Assembly (NCBI RefSeq): GCF_010183535.1
Contig: NC_071329.1
Span: forward strand, 19,110,879 to 19,174,878
Direction of reading: 5' to 3'
From: Caenorhabditis remanei
Taxonomy: Eukaryota; Nematoda; Chromadorea; Rhabditida; Rhabditidae
Length of the DNA stretch: 64,000 nucleotides
The notes beneath the pieces are model-generated. The model worked only from the letters and a program-made list of their open reading frames with translations, did not search any database and was not told the DNA's origin. Shown here one piece after another: positions 44,128 through 55,199 of this stretch. Every line of letters starts with the position of its first letter. Positions within the stretch are counted from its first letter, which is position 1. A program made the position numbers and the translations under genes.

Positions 44128-47100
44128 TCATCGATTCATCATTCCGCCTATCGTACCACTCACTGAAGTGGTACCGTATCCCTGGTGCTGGGTTACTGTA
44201 CCTCCTCCAATTCCAGTTGATGTACCGTACTGGGTTACTGTACCAGTACCCCCACCAGTCGTCGTCGTCGTCGACACATTATTTGTGGTGTTTCGCATCA
44301 GGGAGGTGTCCGTCGAGTAGGTTTTACACTGCGGACACATCCAGGTGACCGATCCACACGTGTTGGTCGCTTTGCACCGGGTACAGTGATGGGATTGGAG
44401 ACCCGGATTGTCAAGGAGGACACCCAAACGGTCCATCATTGCAGCTTTTGCTCGGGTCGACAGGCAATCGTCTGGAATTTTCGAATTGGGCTGTTAGTGC
44501 ACTTTATAGCGCTTCTAGATTGGAAAAAAACGCGCCAACGGCACCCCAGTCTACTCAAACTAAGGCATTTCTCATAAATACTCAAGTTTACTGGCTATTT
44601 TTTTCAAAGTATAAGAAACCGTACGAAAACGCGCTGAAAGTGCACCAGACGTCAGAAATGCAAAAAACTAGTAAATTTGAGTTTTTACAAGGAATTAACA
44701 CACAATAGTTGAAGTTTTGATTCAAATCGCGCCAAAGCTGCGCCAGATGACAAAAACACACAAAAACTAGTTTTTACACTTGAAAAAACGATTTTTTTTT
44801 CATTTTTTGTTGAAATTTTGATTTAAAACGAGCCATTTAAATTTTGCATTGAACATTGTTGATAGCGCTCTGGTTGAAAAAAAAACGCGCCAAGGATAGC
44901 CAAACTTTAGGTGAATTTGAGTTGTTCTCAAAAAAAATATGAAAAATATGTTAAAAACCCGGTAAATCAGTCTAGAAATCAAGATTTTTGGTGAAAAATG
45001 ATAAAACTACGGTAGAAATCGGTCTAGAATCCAAAGTAAGAGAAAAGTCTGGCGCACCTCCGGCGCGATGAGGCAAAATTTGCTAATAGTCTTTGGAAAA
45101 GGTACGCCAGACTCAAGAAATTGATGAGAAAGTAAAAAGTTAGAGTAAAAAAGTTTTTATCAAGTTTCAGAGCCAAAAAACTGGTTAGAATGCAAAAAAA
45201 CGCGTCAGCGGTGCGCCAGACACTAAAAATGAGTCCAGATGCAGAAATTTGAAAAAATCGGCTCAAAAACTTGAAAAAATATATAAAACTCGGGACTTAG
45301 ATGATTATAAACTAGTGAAACAGCTCAAAACGCGTCAACGGCGCGCCAGACCTAACAATTTTACCCCAAACGTTGTTTAACTGGCGCGTCTTTGACGCTT
45401 TACGTTTTATTTTTGGTTTATTTTTGAAAGTTTTCCCAGCACACAAAAGAAGCTCACAAGTTGTCTGTTGTGTCATCTGAATCAGATTCTCGGGTCGTAC
45501 TACCATTTGAAGACATTGTGGAAGCATCTCGTGAAGAAAACACCTGTCGAGAAGGGATAACCTTACGAAGACGGATAATTGAGTGTGTGGAGAGAGGAGG
45601 AGATTCGCACATTTACGGAGCAGGGCTGGTGATTCCATTTTGCACGCTGACATTAGGATTGGGCCGATGTTGGTTTCTGGAAGTATGACTTTTGAGTATT
45701 AAGGTCGGTTGGGATTGGTTGAGATTGGCTCACTAGGGAAGGATCCCGAGTCGAGATGGAGTTACAGGTCGAGATATACATCACTAGAACGGAAATTTTG
45801 CGCAGATTTTAAATATGTATTCTGTTTTTGCAGAACGATCTCATGAAAGAAGTTATTTGCGTTTTTGTAGCTTCTCAGTGCAAAAATGAGAAATTTCAAG
45901 ACTCCCGAAATTAACGTTTTTCATATTTTTTCAAATTTTTTTGTGTTGTTCGTATAAGTATGGATGTAAAGATGATTTTGGCATAGTTTGATTTCAGGAT
46001 TTATTTTCAGAAAAAATTTTGTGGAACTTCTTAAATTTTCAAAAATGACGCATCTACAAAAAAATTGTCTGAAAATTTTCTATAGTTCCAACACAAACAA
46101 TACGATCTTCATGATTGGAAATACACGTACAACACAAAAAAATTTGGAAAAAATATGAAAAACGTTAATTTTCGGAGCCTTGAATGCTCATTTTTGCACT
46201 GAGAAGCCACAAAAATGCGAATAACTTTTTTCACGAGATTGTTTAGCAAAAACAGAATACAGATTTGAAATCAGCGCAAAATTTCCGTTCTAGTGATGTA
46301 TATCTCAACCTGTAACTCCATCTCGACTCGGGATCCCTCGTTTACAAGCTAAAAGACGGATTTTAAGTTAAAAAACTCAGAATTTTCATATTTTTTGATT
46401 AAAAGCTCAGAATGTCCAATTTTTGTGAAAACCTCAGAAATATTGGGGTCAAACTCCCTATTGGAAAGTATGTAGTACTAAATATCCCACTTCAAATCTT
46501 TTTTGACACCGTTGTGCGACGGAGCACGTTTCCGCAATATTACTGATGTACAAAATCTAACATTTTCACATTAATTTATACATTTTCCATCGCCCGTCAC
46601 TGACCATTAATCCTCAACTGGGGTGGATGTATAGCCATAAGGAAAGCTTTCAACTCTTCATGTGTACACGGACAGAACATCTCCTCGACACCACTCGATG
46701 TGCCCAGCAACTTCTCCTCGAACACATTACTCCACGCGGCCATATAATACGGATTCACATAATACAACCGTCCGGTTTTCGCCCTAACCGCCGCAAAATT
46801 CACATCGGACTGTCGTTGATAGGGCTCCAAATCCAACGGTGGCTCCAGAATCTCCTCGGGCGCCGCCGCACCGTGTAGTCTCTCGAGGAGAAGTACCTTC
46901 ACTCGATCCGACAGTGCATAATATCTCGATCCATTCAAATCTACTTTACTATTCGGACGCATCTCTCGTAGACATAGGACTAGTAATCGATTCAATTTGT
47001 ATCTATCTGCTATCCATACTTTTTCTAGAAACGGCAAATTATGACTGATTAGGAAACATTCGCAACGGTGCAGCAGTCCTTCCATCTGAAAATTGGGGAA

Positions 47101-48620
47101 AAATTGGAAATTAGTGGAAAACGCGTCAAAGGCACGCCTGACAATTCAATTTTGCTTGAAAACGGGTCTGCGGTGTACCAGATTCCTTGAAATTTGCAAA
47201 ATTTGAATTAAAACTCGTCAAAGGCGCGCCAGATCATTTAGGTTTAATCAAAATCATTCAAAAACGCGCCAAAGGCGCCCTAGACTCCTAAAAAAAGGTA
47301 AGAATTGCATAAACCATTAAACGCGTCTCAGGTGCGCCAAACTGTTTAAAGTTGATTAAATTTGGTCAGGACCGTTTCATAGGCACGCCAGACAGTTGAA
47401 ATTTAGTAAAAACTGGTAAAAACGCGTCAAAGGCACGCCAGACTGACTTGTCAAACTTAGTCAAAATTGATTAAAAACGCGGCAATGGCGCCCTAGACTC
47501 CTAAAAAGGTAAAATTGCAGCAACAAATAACGCAAATTTTCTTTTTCATTTTTAGAGACCATTACCTGATAATCATAAGCTAATGGGAGGAGTATATGAA
47601 CTGATTGATCATCGACAGCCTTGTATGTCGGATGAATACATTCCAACATCTCCAACACGTGCTCATATTGGACGTTGGCAAGGATCAGTTCACGGTCGGG
47701 ACACTCGACGCACCACGCTCTGGAAATATGTGGAAAATATATGAAAATATACTGGTTTAAAGGGGTACATAAAGGTAAACCCTGTTTTTTAAAAAATGAT
47801 CTTTATGGTTTTAGGTAATCATTTCTCACAGGTGCCAGAGTAAGCTTCTGCTTTTTTTCAGTGTTCAAGGGACGTTTTAATGTTGTATTCGGACGTCTAA
47901 ACATTTCTTACCAGAGAAGGTCATCGCGGAGTTATGAGACACGGTCTATACGATTAGAAAACTGAAAAAACGCTGATTCGAAATATGAATCCAGTTTTTG
48001 CCCTTAAAGCCTGGTATTCGAGAAAAACAAGATCAAAGTTTGGAAAATTCCTTTCTGACACGCCAAAAAAGTTTTGAATTTTTTTTTTCGTGTTAAAAAG
48101 GTAAACAAACAGAACTTTGACCTTGTTTTTCTCGTATATCAGGAGTCGAAGGCAAAAAATGAATATATATTTGGGATTAGCGTTTTTTTCAGCTTCTCAA
48201 TGATATAAATCACGTCCTTATCTCTTTTAGGACCCCAAACGACGCTTAAATTTTTTAAGGGACATTTAAACTGAAATAGAGCCAATTGAAACAACTCACC
48301 GTAACACGGGACTCCATACAGATATGTAATGCTCATCAACATACAACCTCCGATTCTCGACTAAAAGTGGGCGTGTCCTCTGTCCATCCGGGCGCGTGAA
48401 ATCGACGGAGACTTCTATGTGAATTGGTGGCTGATATTGTTGTGCTGCTCCACCGGATGAGGAGGACGGTTGACACGGAACGGTCTCATACTGGCCGACG
48501 CCGCCACCGGCCAGCAGCGGACTACGAGACCGTTCACGTGACCCGGATGGTTGCGTCGAGTGATGCACTGTGTGAGCTGGTGCGGGAGGGAAAGGGGGAA
48601 TCTAGTCTAGTGGTGGAATT
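44128..48620 (-). CDS. Double BTB/BACK-like protein with C-terminal zinc ribbon, at least five exons
   Basis: Minus-strand exons are 48300-48620, 47566-47719, 46605-47085, 45458-45676 and 44128-44471; phases agree from the second half of the first exon onward. BTB proteins often act as Cullin-3 substrate adaptors or scaffolds. The first BTB-like unit runs from IHIEVSVDFTRPDG through VENRRLYVDEHYISVWSPVL and LECIHPTYKAVDDQSVHILL, followed by a short BACK-like part. A second, diverged unit has YYVNPYYMAAWSNVFEEKLL and CTHEELKAFLMAIHPPQ, then helices (LLRKCANLLLSPHTQLSV). Near the end CTRCKATNTCGSVTWMCPQC is a four-cysteine zinc ribbon, followed by a Thr/Gly-rich tail. No ATG is visible in the first exon. 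A five-C run (48594-48598) may be one base too long: with four, the frame stays open back to the TAATTTCAG acceptor at 48621. The start codon must then lie in an unseen upstream exon. Confidence 0.75.
45736..46340. mobile_element. 605-bp fold-back element in BTB gene intron 4
   Basis: Long imperfect inverted repeats of about 250 bases start with GGATCCCGAGTCGAGATGGA and end with TCCATCTCGACTCGGGATCC. Inner arms include AACGGAAATTTTGCGC and AAAACGTTAATTTTCGG-type phrases. No protein frame is present. Confidence 0.85.
47100..47490. repeat. Reverse GACGCG motif cluster in BTB gene intron 2
   Basis: Reverse motifs at about 47120, 47160, 47215, 47262, 47318, 47370, 47423 and 47477, spaced close to 50 bp. 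A parallel group (44525-45350) fills intron 4 and the flank of exon 4. Confidence 0.7.
47938..48213. mobile_element. Inverted-repeat element, family C
   Basis: The left arm has AAACTGAAAAAACGCTGATT, CCAGTTTTTGCCCTTAA and ATTCGAGAAAAACAAG. The right arm carries the inverse (CTTGTTTTTCTCGTATATCA, AATATATATTTGGGATTAGC, TTTTTTTCAGCTTCTCAATG). A second copy is at 49431-49832. Confidence 0.75.
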
Positions 48621-48689
48621 CTGAAATTAGTTATAATTGAATGAATTTTCAGAAAAAAAACGAGAGAAAAGTAGAAAAAGAAATTCAAA

Positions 48690-49330
48690 TAATTGCGGAC
48701 ATCTGGACGTACAGAGACTCAAAAAAATGTTTAATGGTCCAAAAAACAGCGGAAAGTTCTTGTCTGTCGGTGTGCTCGGTTTGTCCAGATGTCTTAAGTA
48801 ACATTGATGTGGATAAACTGACAGACAGACAGAAAACTTCAGACTGCTTCAGAATTGCAAACATCATATCTTACGAAAACATGCACAGATTCTCCAAAAA
48901 AAAACGTCCTTAGATCTGAAAAATGACGAGAAATCCAAATTTGTTGTAAAAATCCACTCAAAAACTCATTTTATTATAGAAAAATCACATTTTATGGGTT
49001 ACTGTGGGAGCAATTCATTGAAATAACGATACCAACTGCTCAAAAACGAAGGAAGCAGGTTTATCCGGATGTCCAAGGATGTTGGAAAAGTGGAAAATTA
49101 TTTGAAATCGGAATTTGTATGTCTGTGTGTTTGAATATCCGGGTGTCCAAGGTCCAGATACAAAATCTGTACTGGAATTGTAAAGTTTCTAGTTCAAGTA
49201 CTCAAAAATTGGCTCAAAACTCAAAAATAAGGTTCAAAGACATCTAAAACCAATAACTATGCGATTTTGGACATCTGGATAAACGTACCGACAGATAGGC
49301 AGACAGATTACAGAGATTTAGGCTGCCTGT
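48690..49330. repeat. CATCCGGACA / GACAGACAGA phrases
   Basis: Segments such as GACATCTGGACGTACAGAGA, GACAGACAGACAGAAAAC and TATGTCTGTGTGTTTGAATA recur over 600 bp. They match phrases at 18050-18660, 21290-21640, 22790-23120 and 50300-51060. Confidence 0.6.
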
Positions 49331-49430
49331 CCAATACATTTTAGTTGTTTTTTTGCCAGACCCTAGTTCTTATTTTTTATTACAATTTTCAAGCCTAATT
49401 AATCAAAAATCTGTAGAAAATCCTTGTGTG

Positions 49431-49832
49431 GCCTATATCATTGGAAAGCTTAGAAAACGCTGATTCCAATTAAAAATTTAGATTGTGCACTCGATGCCTG
49501 GTGTTCGAGAAAAATAAGACTTTTTTGGTGAAAATCGGTTGAAAATTGTTCAGAATCACTGGAAATGATGAAAATCGGATGCAAATCGGATTTCTAGCTG
49601 ATTTTCAAAGATTTTAGACTAAAAATTGTTCTGAAAGCGTAAAAATTACTCGAAACCAGTTAAATATGATCTCAGATTAATTCGAATCGTTATTTGAACC
49701 GAACTTTAGAATTTCCAATTTTCGGCAACATATTTTTTGTTTTTCTTGAATACTAGGTCTCTAAGGCAAAAACTGAATATATATTTGGAATCGAAGTTTT
49801 CTCAGCTTTCCATAGATATAGCTCACGTTCAA
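49431..49832. mobile_element. Family C inverted-repeat element, second copy
   Basis: The left arm is ATTGGAAAGCTTAGAAAACG, TGATTCCAATT and GTTCGAGAAAAATAAG; the right arm is TTGTTTTTCTTGAATACTAG, GAATATATATTTGGAATC and TTTTCTCAGCTTTCCATAG. It is longer than the first copy because the centre differs. A single arm lies at about 51598-51720. Confidence 0.7.
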
Positions 49833-49974
49833 CGACTCCATAACCTTACCTAGTTAGTAAGTCTGTACTTAATAAGATAAATCTCAAAAATCCATTATTT
49901 TTTGCATGAAATAACTCAAAAAATCGTCATTTTTTCATTGGATAACCAAGAAAAAGATGAATCGGGTCCAAAGG

Positions 49975-50460
49975 AGAGATAGAGATAGAGAAATGAGTGT
50001 TAGAATAGGAAATGAGTGGCGGAGGAGAGGGGGAAAGTGTGAGAAACCAATCGGAAAGAGTCTTTTCACAAAAAAAATAAATAGGGACCACTCTTCTTCT
50101 TTTTAGGGAAAAGAGAGAGAGATGGAGAGAATAAATGGAGGGAGGGTCTCTCGAAGCGAATAAAAAAAGATAGAGAGAGAGTACAAACTGAGAAAGAGGA
50201 CTCAGGGGGGGGACTAGGCGAGAAAAAATATCAAATTTCATTCAGGGGAGGGAATTCTGACGAGCTTATGGGATACATGGGATTTCACACTGACGAAGGG
50301 GTTATGTGGTTGGACATCTGGACAGACAGATAAGACATTTGGATAGGTAGATAGGTTGTTAGGTCGCAGACAACGAGAATGAGTGTTTTTGGATTAACAG
50401 ACAGACAGGCAAACAGACAGACAGACAAACAGACAATTAGGTTTTCAATAATTTTAGCAA
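49975..50460. repeat. Purine-rich tract followed by ACAG microsatellite
   Basis: GAGATAGAGATAGAG-type sequence occurs from 49975 to 50200. 50395-50440 is mostly ACAGACAG units. Confidence 0.7.
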
Positions 50461-50479
50461 CTTTATATTTATGGACATA

Positions 50480-50934
50480 TACAGTACGCTCAAAAGTATA
50501 TTAAGTTTTGGTTTTTTCAGTTGAAAAGGTCCTACTTTGAGAGTGTGTCATGGTTATACTTATTGTCTCATCAAGTAGATTTTTAATGGATCATACAGAA
50601 CAAAAGTAGAGCTTCATTTTTGTAGTTGACAACTTTTTTGATACAGACACTTCCTAGAGAATTATGGACATTTTAAGAGACAGCTTAAAAACCGCACTAT
50701 TTTGCACTGAAAAGAGTCGATTTGAGGGTGAAATTGCTTTGTCAAGATGTAACTCTCTAGAGAGTGTTCATACAAAAAAGTTGTCAACTACAAAAATGAA
50801 GGTCTACCTTTGATGTGTATAATTCATTAAAAATCTACTTGATGGGACAATTAGTATTACCATGACACAATCTCAAAGTTTGGTGTTTTCAACTAAAAAA
50901 TGCAAAACTTAATATACTTTTGAGTGGTACTGTA
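50480..50934. mobile_element. 455-bp TIR element related to that at 37368
   Basis: The ends are TACAGTACGCTCAAAAGTAT and ATACTTTTGAGTGGTACTGTA-type inverse. The interior shares CTACTTGATGGGACAAT, CTCTCTAGAGAGTGT and TTGTCAACTACAAAAATGAA with the 37368 element, though the ends differ. The two therefore share a core but have different termini. Confidence 0.8.
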
Positions 50935-51917
50935 TGTATACAAACAAAAGTTAGACAGACTAATAGGCAGTTAGATAGCTGGTTAAGTAGCTGGACGTTC
51001 AGACTTCTGCACAATCCGTGAATCCGGAAATCTGGACTGACAGACAGACGGACAGGCAGAATATTCGGTCATACGTACGAACCATACTTGTCAAATGGCG
51101 AAACGGGTAAACTCGCTTCAAACTGAGTTTCAAGAGTTGAAAAATATACCAAAATGTAGATCTCGGCGAGTTCTATATATGTGATTTAATACGGTCGGGA
51201 TGGTTGTTCGTTAGTGTACCGCGGACCGGGATAAAAAGCAAAAAATGACAGAAAAACGATTCTAGGACGGATCTCGGTATAGTCCTGCGATCAATATTAA
51301 ATTACAGGCATAGAACTCGTTGAGATCTACATTTTGGTATATTTTTCACATAATAAAACTCTGATTGAAACGAGCTATCGGTTGACAAGTATGGTACGAA
51401 CAGATCCACAGACAAATCATAGTCTGTTATGTCCTTTGGCAGCACTATTACTGATACCTGGGTTTAATTATCAGGTTTACTATGTCGTATCAGGTTTATT
51501 AAGCCTCATGTCACACCGCCTCACTACCACCTACACCACGCTGCCGATATTTATAACACGTCAGGAAGGAAATGAGTTGTCAGAGGTCGAAACTTTGACC
51601 ACGTTTTTCTCGAATACCAGACCTCGAGGGCAAAAGCTGAATATATATTTGAAATCAGCGTTTTCTCAGCTTTTCAATGATATAGATAACGCCCCATATC
51701 TCCAGACCGAGTCGAGGGCCTTCCCTAGTTAGTCACATGAGGAACCTTATCAAACCTCCGGTCACTTTTTCTGTATATCTAACGTTCAAGATATTAAATT
51801 AAATTAAATTATTGCGAAGTCATAGAAAAAACATTAAAATTGTTACATTCATCACAATTTCTATATAAAAACTACGGTTTTCTGAATGTTTTACATCGAA
51901 AAATGGTCAAAAAATAG

Positions 51918-52176
51918 CAGACTTGTCAAAAATCGGGCCGGCCCGGTCGGTCCGGATTCAAAAATGGGAACCCGTTTTTACCAAATTTTTTTTGAAATTT
52001 TTCGAAAAAATAAAGTAAAAATGCTTAAATTATCATGCATATTCACATTTTTCAAAAAATTTCAAAAACTTTTCAAAAAAAATTTAAAAACTCAAAATGT
52101 TTCAAAACGAGCCGAGCGGGCCGGGCCGGGCCGAGATTTTTCCTGATTTCGGCCCGGCCCGGCCCGTGACAAGTCT
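51918..52176. mobile_element. GC-rich palindromic element
   Basis: CAGACTTGTCA with GGGCCGGCCCGG faces GGCCCGGCCCGGCCC with GTGACAAGTCTG. The centre is AT-rich with TTTTTCAAAAAATTTC. It is the only strongly GC-rich stretch in the area. Confidence 0.75.
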
Positions 52177-52359
52177 GAAAAATAGTGTTTTAAATGAAAA
52201 TTAAGTTGATGAGTTTTAATATAATGCATTGTCATCTTTCAGTCGGTTTTGATTCGGGGCACCACCCTATTATTCTCTGCTAATTCATAAAGCAGGAATA
52301 ATCGAGAAAATTGAAAAAATTTGCTCCAAATTCCTTTAAAATCTTACAAAAACTGTCAA

Positions 52360-52740
52360 AAAGTTGTTTCCTGCTAGAATAACTCCTCCTCTTCTACTAC
52401 ACATACTTACTTTTTTTCACTTTTTTTTCCGGATAGCGGAAAAAAAGAGAGAGGGGGACCCGTCAATACCCATTACCCAGTTGTGTGTCCCTATGTACTC
52501 TCTCCTCTCAACGGAGAGAGAGGGTCCCCCCGTAAGAAAAATGGGATTAGCCAAAAACCCGAAGCGGACCGGGCGCCTCGAATATTAATGGGTCGTCCGG
52601 TGCAGTGGTAGGTGACTTGGTGGCAGAAAGAAGGAAATGAGGAAAAAGAAAAATGTATGTAGCCAGCAGAAAGACAAAAAATCAACGAGTAAGCAGAGCG
52701 TGAGATTTCTTATATATGGAGGGGGCGCCCCGTGAAATTT
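52360..52740. other. Pyrimidine/purine-rich segment with hairpin
   Basis: GAGAGGGGGACCCG near 52450 faces GGAGAGAGAGGGTCCCCC near 52510, and CTCTCTCCTCTC pairs with GAGAGAGAG. No coding signal. Confidence 0.45.
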
Positions 52741-52799
52741 GGTTATTACCGATTGAAAATTGGGTTAATAAGCTCAATGACACTGCGAAAAATCAATTT

Positions 52800-53185
52800 T
52801 GGGACTGGGAAACGCGCTGACCGCGCCCCAGACTGGAATGGAAGCGGTTGGATTGCAAAAAAAAACGCGCTAACAGTGCCCCAGACTGCAAAACTGATGA
52901 AAAATCTCCTAAACAACTTCACCCGTTCCTAGAATGACTCGAAATAAGAGTCAGAGTCACGCCAGAGCGGGTAAAAACGCGTCAGAGTCACGCCAGACCC
53001 AACCTACAATAATTTGACCACCTGGAAACCGCGTCTATGGCGCCCCAGACGGATGCCGAACTCAAAGGTGACATAGTAGCAGACACATCCTTATTTAATA
53101 ATAATCTGACCACCGGGAAATCGCGCCGATGGCGCCCCAGACAGCAGGTTTGGACTGATTGGAAAAATGCGTCAAAGGCACGCCA
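52800..53185. repeat. GACGCG motif cluster, reverse orientation
   Basis: Reverse copies near 52815, 52868, 52945, 52978, 53030, 53123 and 53167 mostly end GCGCCCCAGAC rather than GCGCGCCAGAC. This CCCCAG variant also dominates the 53990-54960 copies. Confidence 0.7.
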
Positions 53186-54329
53186 GAGAGTCTCCAAAAC
53201 CCCTTTTTAGGCTTCTTGGATCTCTGCAAGAAGGAGGAAAAAGGGAAAAAGAATGTATGTATGTAGATAGGAATTAGATAATTAGGGGGAGTAGGGGGAA
53301 GGGCTTCTCGAAAAGAGAGAGGAGGGGGGGGGGGACCTCCAAATTTGAAATAAGATGAAAATATGGAGGGAATAAGGAATGAGAAGACTCAGGATTAATG
53401 ATTGTGTGTTTGTGTATTCGGAGAAAATGGAAAAAGGAGTTTGGAGATCAAAAATAACTCATTTTTGAGTGAAAAATCGGCTCAGGAAACTTTGGAAACT
53501 TGGTCACAGGCACTCTTCACAACGATGAATCCATTTCTGTAGTCAAAACCGGCTAAATTTCTCTGCGAGTCGAGTTATGAGCTCTCAAACGCTTCATGGA
53601 ATTTCAAATTGATGAATGGTGTACCTTGGGTCCCCTTATACTGTGCAGAGCTGAGAAGGAGCGGTATATTTATATGTTTTCGGTCAGAGACTCGAATTTT
53701 TCAATTTTTCAACTTAAAACCTGTCCATTTAAGTTTTAAACGCAGAAAAACGTTTCATAAGCTATCAACCACAAACTACATCTCAACAAGTATTAAAATT
53801 TCATTAAAAACTCAATTTGGGCCTTAAAATTATTGAATAACGTCAAAGATCAGATTAGAGAAGACTTGCTCTCAACTTTTAGAAGTTTTATAGTAGAAAG
53901 GTGCGCCAGACATTAAAAGAGACTAAAACATTTAAAATTGCCAATTTGAGTCCGGTTAAACAGGCTAGACGACATTAAAAAGACAAAACGGAGGTCGAAC
54001 GCGTCTAAGGCGCCCCAGACAATCTTTTTTGACTCATTGTCACTAATAAGAATGTTAAAAACGTACCCAAAATTGCTCCATGAACATTTTAAAAACTTTT
54101 TGCGCTAAAAATGTCAACTTTTAAATGAAATTGCTCTTAATAATCTATTGAGATGTAATTAGGCAAACCGTCTTGGAAAAGAACGCTTCTAAGGCCTCCA
54201 GATTACAAAAGTTGCAGAGCTGTGCTTCCAACAGTTCCAAATCATTTTCTGTTGTTTTTGAGCAAATTAAATGAAAAAAACGAGATATAGATAATAACGG
54301 TTCATAAAGCTAGTAAATTTTGAAAAAAA

Positions 54330-55090
54330 TGCAATAAAAAACTGCAAAAATTGAATAAAATGCGTCTAAAATCCCCAGGAAATCTCACAATCTGTTATAG
54401 TCACTACAAATACAAACGTTTATATAAAATGTTTCAAAACATTTCAAAAATGAGCCCAGAAATTATAAAATAAAGACAAATATAAAAAAGTTCTATGAAT
54501 TTTAAGAAACCTGTACGTTGAAGACGTCCCAGACCCTAGATACTAGAAAAAATTGCAAAAATCGAATAAAATGTGTCTGAAATCCAATGCAAACCAAAAA
54601 ATTAGGTTATACAGCATCAAGCAGACAAGACGATAATCTAAATTAGGCATTTTCAGATTTCTTTTTCAAGAATGCGTCCGAGGCGCCCCAGACCCTAGAT
54701 ATAGATAGTGAGGGGTATCAAATCTTCAGTCGCTACAAATGTATTCCTACGCATGTACCTAAGAGCTTGTAAATACTGGAAAATGCATTTGAAAACTACA
54801 AAATCGAATAAAATGTGTCCAAAATCCTCTCCTAATCTAAAAAATAGGTTATATAACATAAAACTGAAGACGGAGGTCTATGGTGCTTCTGAAATCATGA
54901 AATGGAGAAAAATTAGGAAGATCTGTAAATTTCAAGCCTCTAGGCGCCCTAGACTCTAGATATAGATAGTAAGGGCTCACAATGCTTGTAAATATTGAAA
55001 AATGCATTTAAAAACTGCAAAAATTGAATAAAATGTGTCTAAAATCCTCTGCAAATCTCATAATCTTCAGTCACTAGAAATATATTCATC
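54330..55090. repeat. Tandem repeat, period about 230 bp, four units
   Basis: GAATAAAATGTGTCTAAAATCC and neighbouring phrases start units at about 54350, 54565, 54805 and 55028. Between them AGGCGCCCTAGACTCTAGAT-type and TAGATATAGATAGTGAGG phrases recur. Open frames through the block are repeat-driven. Confidence 0.7.
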
Positions 55091-55199
55091 CCTACATATA
55101 AAGCAAACAAATATCAGCTGTGGGAAGGACTCTGACTCCAAAAAACTACCAGAAGCAGTCTATGTACACACATATTTGCAAACAAAGGGAAAACAACCT

